From: Calditerrivibrio sp.
GTDB lineage: Bacteria > Chrysiogenota > Deferribacteres > Deferribacterales > Calditerrivibrionaceae
Direction of reading: 5' to 3'
Assembly (NCBI GenBank): GCA_020217115.1
Contig: JAIWOA010000079.1
Span: forward strand, 1-12,568
Length of the DNA: 12,568 bases
Shown here: piece after piece, positions 7,322-12,568 of the stretch
How the letters are laid out: each line of letters starts with the position of its first letter
Numbering within the stretch: position 1 is the first letter of the stretch
Notes under the pieces: model-generated
The model's input: only the letters and a program-made list of their open reading frames with translations
Told to the model about the DNA's origin: nothing
Database searches by the model: none
Program-made: the position numbers and the translations under genes

Positions 7322-8242
7322 ATGGAATTTGTTAAAGGTATTGAAAATTTTCATACAGATGTTGATACTTCACTGACTATTGGTAATTTTGATGGTATTC
7401 ATATTGGTCACTCGATGATAATAAACAAAACAGTTGAGTGTGCTAAAAAAAATAACCTAAAATCCCTTGTAATAACCTTTTCACCACACCCCACAAAATT
7501 TTTTGGATATGACTTGAAGCTGCTAATGACAATTGAAAAGAAAAACAGGATACTTGCAGATATGGGGGTAGATTACCATCTTGTTCTTGATTTTAATAAA
7601 GAGCTTATGGCTATGGACCCAGAAGTTTTTATCCGTGAGCTACTTTCAAAGAAGTTTAGGGGTAGATTTATCGTAGTAGGCTATGATTACAGATTTGGTT
7701 CCAGGAGGAAGGGGGACTTTGAGCTTTTAAAGCTTTTAGCTAACAAGTATTCCTATACAGCTTACAAATTTGATAAGGTTGTTCTGGACGATATTACAGT
7801 CTCCAGTAGTAATATAAGAAAACTGATTTTAGAAGGTAATATGTCTCTGGCAAACAGGATGCTTGGAAGATATTATTCTATAGATGGGGTAGTTAACAGA
7901 GGAGATGGGATCGGCAAACTGTTAGCTTTTCCAACTGCAAATATTACTATTGGTGAGTGCCTCATTCCAAAGTTTGGTGTTTATGCTACTATTATTAATA
8001 TCGACGGGGTATTGTTTAATTCTGTAACTAATGTTGGGGTAAGACCTACAATTCCTGAGAAGAATGAACTTAGAGTAGAAACCCACATCTTTGATTATGA
8101 TGGAAATATTTATGGTAAAATGGTTGAACTTATGTTTGTTGAGTATTTAAGGGAAGAGATGAAGTTTTCAGATTTTGATATGTTAAAGAAGGCTATAGAG
8201 AACGATTGCATAAGTGCTAAAAAAATTTTGGAGAATATGTGA
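7322..8242 (+). CDS. ribF: Bifunctional riboflavin kinase / FAD synthetase
   Basis: RibF phosphorylates riboflavin to FMN and adenylates FMN to FAD. The N-terminal nucleotidyltransferase domain shows TIGNFDGIHIGH (residues 19-30), FSPHP (53-57), YDYRFGSRRKGD (121-132) and SSSNIRKLI (161-169), all of them FAD-synthetase signatures. The C-terminal riboflavin kinase domain has GDGIGKLLAFPTANI (PTAN motif at 204-207), VGVRPTI and VETHIFDYDGNIYGK. The chosen start gives 306 residues beginning MEFVKGIENF, which matches the family's usual first residues and length. In-frame ATG 7310 and TTG 7286 are alternatives, and none of the three has a visible Shine-Dalgarno. The stop overlaps the rimO GTG start by 4 bases. 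A TTGACA...TATCAT pair at 7296-7323 overlaps the start region. Confidence 0.96.
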   Translation: MEFVKGIENFHTDVDTSLTIGNFDGIHIGHSMIINKTVECAKKNNLKSLVITFSPHPTKFFGYDLKLLMTIEKKNRILADMGVDYHLVLDFNKELMAMDPEVFIRELLSKKFRGRFIVVGYDYRFGSRRKGDFELLKLLANKYSYTAYKFDKVVLDDITVSSSNIRKLILEGNMSLANRMLGRYYSIDGVVNRGDGIGKLLAFPTANITIGECLIPKFGVYATIINIDGVLFNSVTNVGVRPTIPEKNELRVETHIFDYDGNIYGKMVELMFVEYLREEMKFSDFDMLKKAIENDCISAKKILENM

Positions 8243-9537
8243 AAGTAGCTTTTATAAGTCTTGGATGTCCCAAAAATCAGACTGATCTTGAGTATTTGAT
8301 AGGGAATATGATAAAACGTAAATTTAAAGTAGTTACGGAAGTTGAAAAGGCAGATGCCATTATAGTTAATACCTGTGGTTTCTTACAGAGTGCTGTAAAA
8401 GAAGCAATAGAGAATATATTTGATGTTCTTGCTCATAAAAAAGATAGGGCTAAGGTTATTGTTTCTGGTTGTATGGTAGAGAGATACAAAGAAGAGATAA
8501 AAAAAGAGATCCCTGAGGTTGATTTCTGGACTGGTGTTGGGGAGCTGGAAACTGTTATTGATTTCCTGAATGGTAATTCTCCATCTATGGTCAGTGTCAA
8601 AAAATTTTATGGAGAAGAAAGAACTTTAGTAAACATTCCATATTTTGCTTACCTGAAGATATCTGAGGGGTGCAACAATAGATGCTCATACTGTACTATA
8701 CCATCGATAAGGGGGAATTTGGTGAGTCGCCCTAAAGAAGAGATTCTTAAGGAGGCAAGAGAGCTTGTGGGCAAAGAGGTCAAAGAGATTATTTTGATAT
8801 CTCAGGATACAACAAAATATGGTATTGATATGGGTAAGGCTAATCTCGTTGAATTGTTAAAGGATCTGACATCCATTGAGGGTGACTTTATGATTAGATT
8901 GCTATATCTAAATCCAGATGGAGTGAGCAAAGATCTTATAGATTTTGTAGCCAATAATGACAAAATAGTAAAATATTTTGAAATACCTGTCCAGCATATA
9001 AGTGATAGAATGTTGAGACTTATGAATAGAAAATCTGATAGCAAAAAGATCAAGGATGTATTTGGATATATAAGGGGAAGTATCCCTGATGCATTTATTA
9101 GAACGACATTTATTGTTGGTTTTCCCACTGAAACTGAGGAAGATTTTAATGATATTGTCTGTTTTATAGATAAATATAAGCCAGATTTTGCTGGATTTTT
9201 CCCATACTCGAGGGAGGAAGGTACAAAGGCTTTCTTGATGGATGGGGATATCCCAAAAAAAGTTGTTAGAAAAAGAATTTCATTACTTCAGAAACTTCAG
9301 AAAAAGATTACCACACAACGCTTGAAAATGATGAAAAAACAGGATATAAAGATATTTGTGGAAAAACCTGCTGAAAATATCCCCTTTGTTTTTGAGGGTA
9401 GGGCAGAGTTTCAATCACCGGAAATTGATGGCAAGGCTTACATTATAGAGGGGAATGTTGACAAGGGTTATGGCCCCTATATTGGGAGTATAAAGAGGGT
9501 TATTTACCCCGATATCTACTGCAAAATAAACAATTGA
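8239..9537 (+). CDS. rimO: Ribosomal protein S12 methylthiotransferase (radical SAM)
   Basis: RimO adds a methylthio group to the conserved aspartate of ribosomal protein S12 near the decoding centre. The 432-residue protein has the UPF0004 N-terminal domain with three cluster cysteines (Cys10 in SLGCPKNQTD, Cys46 in NTCGF, Cys78 in SGCMV). The radical SAM motif CNNRCSYC (Cys145, Cys149, Cys152) is followed by TIPSIRGNLVSRP. A C-terminal TRAM domain lies at about 365-430. The SLGCPKNQTD and IPSxRGxLVSRP forms favour RimO over the tRNA-modifying relative MiaB. The start is GTG at 8239, inside the ribF stop (GTGA, 4-base overlap), with GGAG at 8230-8233 five bases upstream. Translation is probably coupled to ribF. 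Confidence 0.96.
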   Translation: MKVAFISLGCPKNQTDLEYLIGNMIKRKFKVVTEVEKADAIIVNTCGFLQSAVKEAIENIFDVLAHKKDRAKVIVSGCMVERYKEEIKKEIPEVDFWTGVGELETVIDFLNGNSPSMVSVKKFYGEERTLVNIPYFAYLKISEGCNNRCSYCTIPSIRGNLVSRPKEEILKEARELVGKEVKEIILISQDTTKYGIDMGKANLVELLKDLTSIEGDFMIRLLYLNPDGVSKDLIDFVANNDKIVKYFEIPVQHISDRMLRLMNRKSDSKKIKDVFGYIRGSIPDAFIRTTFIVGFPTETEEDFNDIVCFIDKYKPDFAGFFPYSREEGTKAFLMDGDIPKKVVRKRISLLQKLQKKITTQRLKMMKKQDIKIFVEKPAENIPFVFEGRAEFQSPEIDGKAYIIEGNVDKGYGPYIGSIKRVIYPDIYCKINN

Positions 9538-9546
9538 GAGGAATAG

Positions 9547-11588
<2,042 letters not shown>

Positions 11589-11594
11589 TAAACA

Positions 11595-12269
11595 ATGCTA
11601 TTTGTTGCTGGTATTCCTATAAATGAGGATTATAGTGGAATTGGCTCTGAAGTTGTGGAAGCCATAGTTAATGCTGATTTTGTTATTGGAGAGGAAAGGA
11701 AAAATATTTTAAGGGTTCTTGCAAAGGCTGGAGCGAGAAATAAGAATTTTTATATTCTGAATGAACACACCTCACAGGAAGAGATGTTTGATATTCTTGA
11801 AGAGGTTAAAAAAGCTAATCATGTGGTTTTATTTTCCGACGCAGGGACTCCCTGTGTAGCAGATCCTGGCTATAAATTTATTGATCTTTGTTATCAGTTT
11901 GAAATTAAGGTGTTGTCTATACCAGGTCCTTCAAGTATAACAGCTGCTCTTTCTATAAGTGGTTTTTATGCAGAAAGGTTTTATTTTGCAGGTTTTTTGC
12001 CAAAGGATAAGAGGTATTACAAGGATCTATGGAAAAAGATAGATCTGTTGGGTGATACTACAGTAATCTTTGAGCGCCCATACGGTATAAAAAATATTAT
12101 CGAATTTTTAAAGTTAATCAAACATCGGAGGGTTGTTCTTTTAGTTAATATAGGTCTGGAAAACTATCGCTGCATTAGGGGTGATGTTGTTTATGTTATT
12201 AATAGCTTATCAAATAATCCTTTTTTAAAATCTCCCTTTGTTCTTGTTATAGAATCATCAAAGCAGTAA
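11595..12269 (+). CDS. Short RsmI-like SAM methyltransferase (tetrapyrrole methylase fold)
   Basis: Predicted S-adenosylmethionine-dependent methyltransferase of the tetrapyrrole methylase superfamily, closest in pattern to RsmI (16S rRNA C1402 2'-O-methyltransferase). Matches are SDAGTPCVADPGYKF (81-95), SIPGPSSITAALSISGF (108-124) and FAGFLPKDK (131-139). It is only 224 residues, against about 286 in E. coli RsmI, and stops right after the methylase core, so the usual C-terminal helical extension is missing. The N-terminus is also altered: GIPINEDYSG replaces the usual TPIGNLGD, and GEERKN replaces the EDTR-like segment. It may therefore be a paralogue with another substrate. The gene starts 6 bases after serS with no clear Shine-Dalgarno, which suggests translational coupling, and is the last gene of the operon. 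The fold is confident and the substrate is not. Confidence 0.8.
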   Translation: MLFVAGIPINEDYSGIGSEVVEAIVNADFVIGEERKNILRVLAKAGARNKNFYILNEHTSQEEMFDILEEVKKANHVVLFSDAGTPCVADPGYKFIDLCYQFEIKVLSIPGPSSITAALSISGFYAERFYFAGFLPKDKRYYKDLWKKIDLLGDTTVIFERPYGIKNIIEFLKLIKHRRVVLLVNIGLENYRCIRGDVVYVINSLSNNPFLKSPFVLVIESSKQ

Positions 12270-12292
12270 ATAGACTTATTAATCTATTTTTT
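12268..12292 (+). terminator. Weak intrinsic terminator after the operon
   Basis: AAATAGA (12268-12274) and TCTATTT (12283-12289) form a 7-bp stem with an 8-base loop, and the T-run continues to 12292. It begins within the stop codon of the RsmI-like gene. The stem is AT-rich and would be weak, but it is placed correctly for the end of a long operon. Confidence 0.45.
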
Positions 12293-12387
12293 CTATATGT
12301 TAATTAATATCAGTATATATAAATTTTAGAATATTTTAACTAAATCAATATTTTTTTATAAAAATGTTTTATTGAAATATGTCTTAT

Positions 12388-12402
12388 TGTATACAGTATA
12401 CA
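12388..12402. repeat. 15-base palindrome in intergenic region
   Basis: TGTATAC and GTATACA are exact inverted arms around a single A. It lies about 120 bases after the operon and about 105 bases before the candidate promoter at 12495. It could be an operator or part of an upstream activator region. Confidence 0.45.
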
Positions 12403-12405
12403 TGT

Positions 12406-12424
12406 TATCTGTAACTATCTGTAA
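12406..12424. repeat. Tandem direct repeat TATCTGTAA, 10-base period
   Basis: TATCTGTAA occurs at 12406-12414 and again at 12416-12424, one base apart. The 10-base period places both copies on the same face of the helix, as for cooperative protein binding. It follows the 15-base palindrome by 3 bases. Confidence 0.5.
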
Positions 12425-12494
12425 AATATATATTTAGTATGCTAAAATTATGTGAACGTATTATATTATCTTAGGTAGTTGGAATAAAATTTCA

Positions 12495-12523
12495 TTGACA
12501 AATATAAAATAGTGTGTTAATTT
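12495..12523 (+). promoter_or_regulatory. Candidate promoter for the gene at the right edge
   Basis: A perfect -35 TTGACA (12495-12500) is followed 17 bases later by a poor -10, TAATTT (12518-12523). Transcription would begin near 12530, just upstream of AGGAG at 12542-12546. The position relative to the downstream start codon supports it, while the weak -10 limits confidence. Confidence 0.4.
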
Positions 12524-12555
12524 TGAAGAAATAATAAAAGTAGGAGTTTAATTTA

Positions 12556-12568
12556 ATGATTATAAACC
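12556..12568 (+). CDS. Start of an unidentified gene, cut by the window edge
   Basis: ATG at 12556 has AGGAG at 12542-12546, nine bases upstream, and a candidate promoter before it. Only MIIN and part of a codon are visible, so nothing can be said about the product. The 286-base region before it (12270-12555) has no gene and holds only the terminator, palindrome, direct repeat and promoter listed separately. Confidence 0.45.

Noticed and set aside
7296..7323. TTGACA-16-TATCAT as a promoter for ribF
   Set aside because: The -10 overlaps the likely ATG at 7322, and no start codon follows before the active-site motif TIGNFDG, so a transcript from here could not make full-length RibF. It is probably a chance match, or would serve only rimO and later genes.
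12270..12555. Small RNA, tRNA or hidden gene in the right-hand intergenic region
   Set aside because: The region is very AT-rich with frequent stops in all frames, no cloverleaf and no stable long hairpin; only control-type elements were found.

Overview
This 12.6 kb window is a dense, AT-rich stretch of bacterial chromosome made almost entirely of housekeeping genes for translation, cofactor synthesis and envelope building. The organism is a diderm: it encodes LptE (outer-membrane LPS insertion) and BamD (outer-membrane protein assembly). The low GC content, the protein sequences and this mix of genes suggest a member of the Deferribacterota (Calditerrivibrio/Deferribacter-like). That placement is an inference from pattern recognition and was not checked by a search.

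Layout. (1) Positions 1-3890, plus strand: leuS (5' end cut by the window edge), lptE and holA, tightly packed and sharing the leuS-lptE-holA order known from E. coli. (2) 3891-4055: a 165-base gap with a consensus sigma70 promoter (TTGACA-17-TATAAT) for the next gene. (3) 4056-5030, plus: a membrane-anchored M23 (LytM-type) peptidase. It converges on, and overlaps by 4 bases, (4) 5027-6163, minus: an exported SH3 + NlpC/P60 peptidase. The two are different kinds of peptidoglycan hydrolase. (5) 6164-6226: a 63-base divergent control region with two overlapping promoters and a 21-base near-perfect palindrome. (6) 6227-12269, plus: an apparent six-gene operon encoding an AI-2E-family permease, ribF, rimO, bamD, serS and a short RsmI-like methyltransferase. 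Gaps run from -4 to about 54 bases, and the operon ends at a weak intrinsic terminator. (7) 12270-12555: a 286-base AT-rich intergenic region with a palindrome, a 10-base-period direct repeat and a candidate promoter and ribosome-binding site for a gene that starts at 12556 and runs out of the window.

Functionally, the genes serve aminoacylation (LeuRS, SerRS), ribosome modification (RimO, possibly the RsmI-like enzyme), DNA replication (Pol III delta), FMN/FAD synthesis (RibF), outer-membrane biogenesis (LptE, BamD) and cell-wall remodelling (M23 and NlpC/P60). No tRNA, rRNA, CRISPR array, insertion sequence, prophage or defence system was seen. I found no convincing new biological system. 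The most interesting signals are regulatory: the overlapping divergent promoters with their palindrome, a probably leaderless hydrolase mRNA, and the repeat-rich region at the right end.
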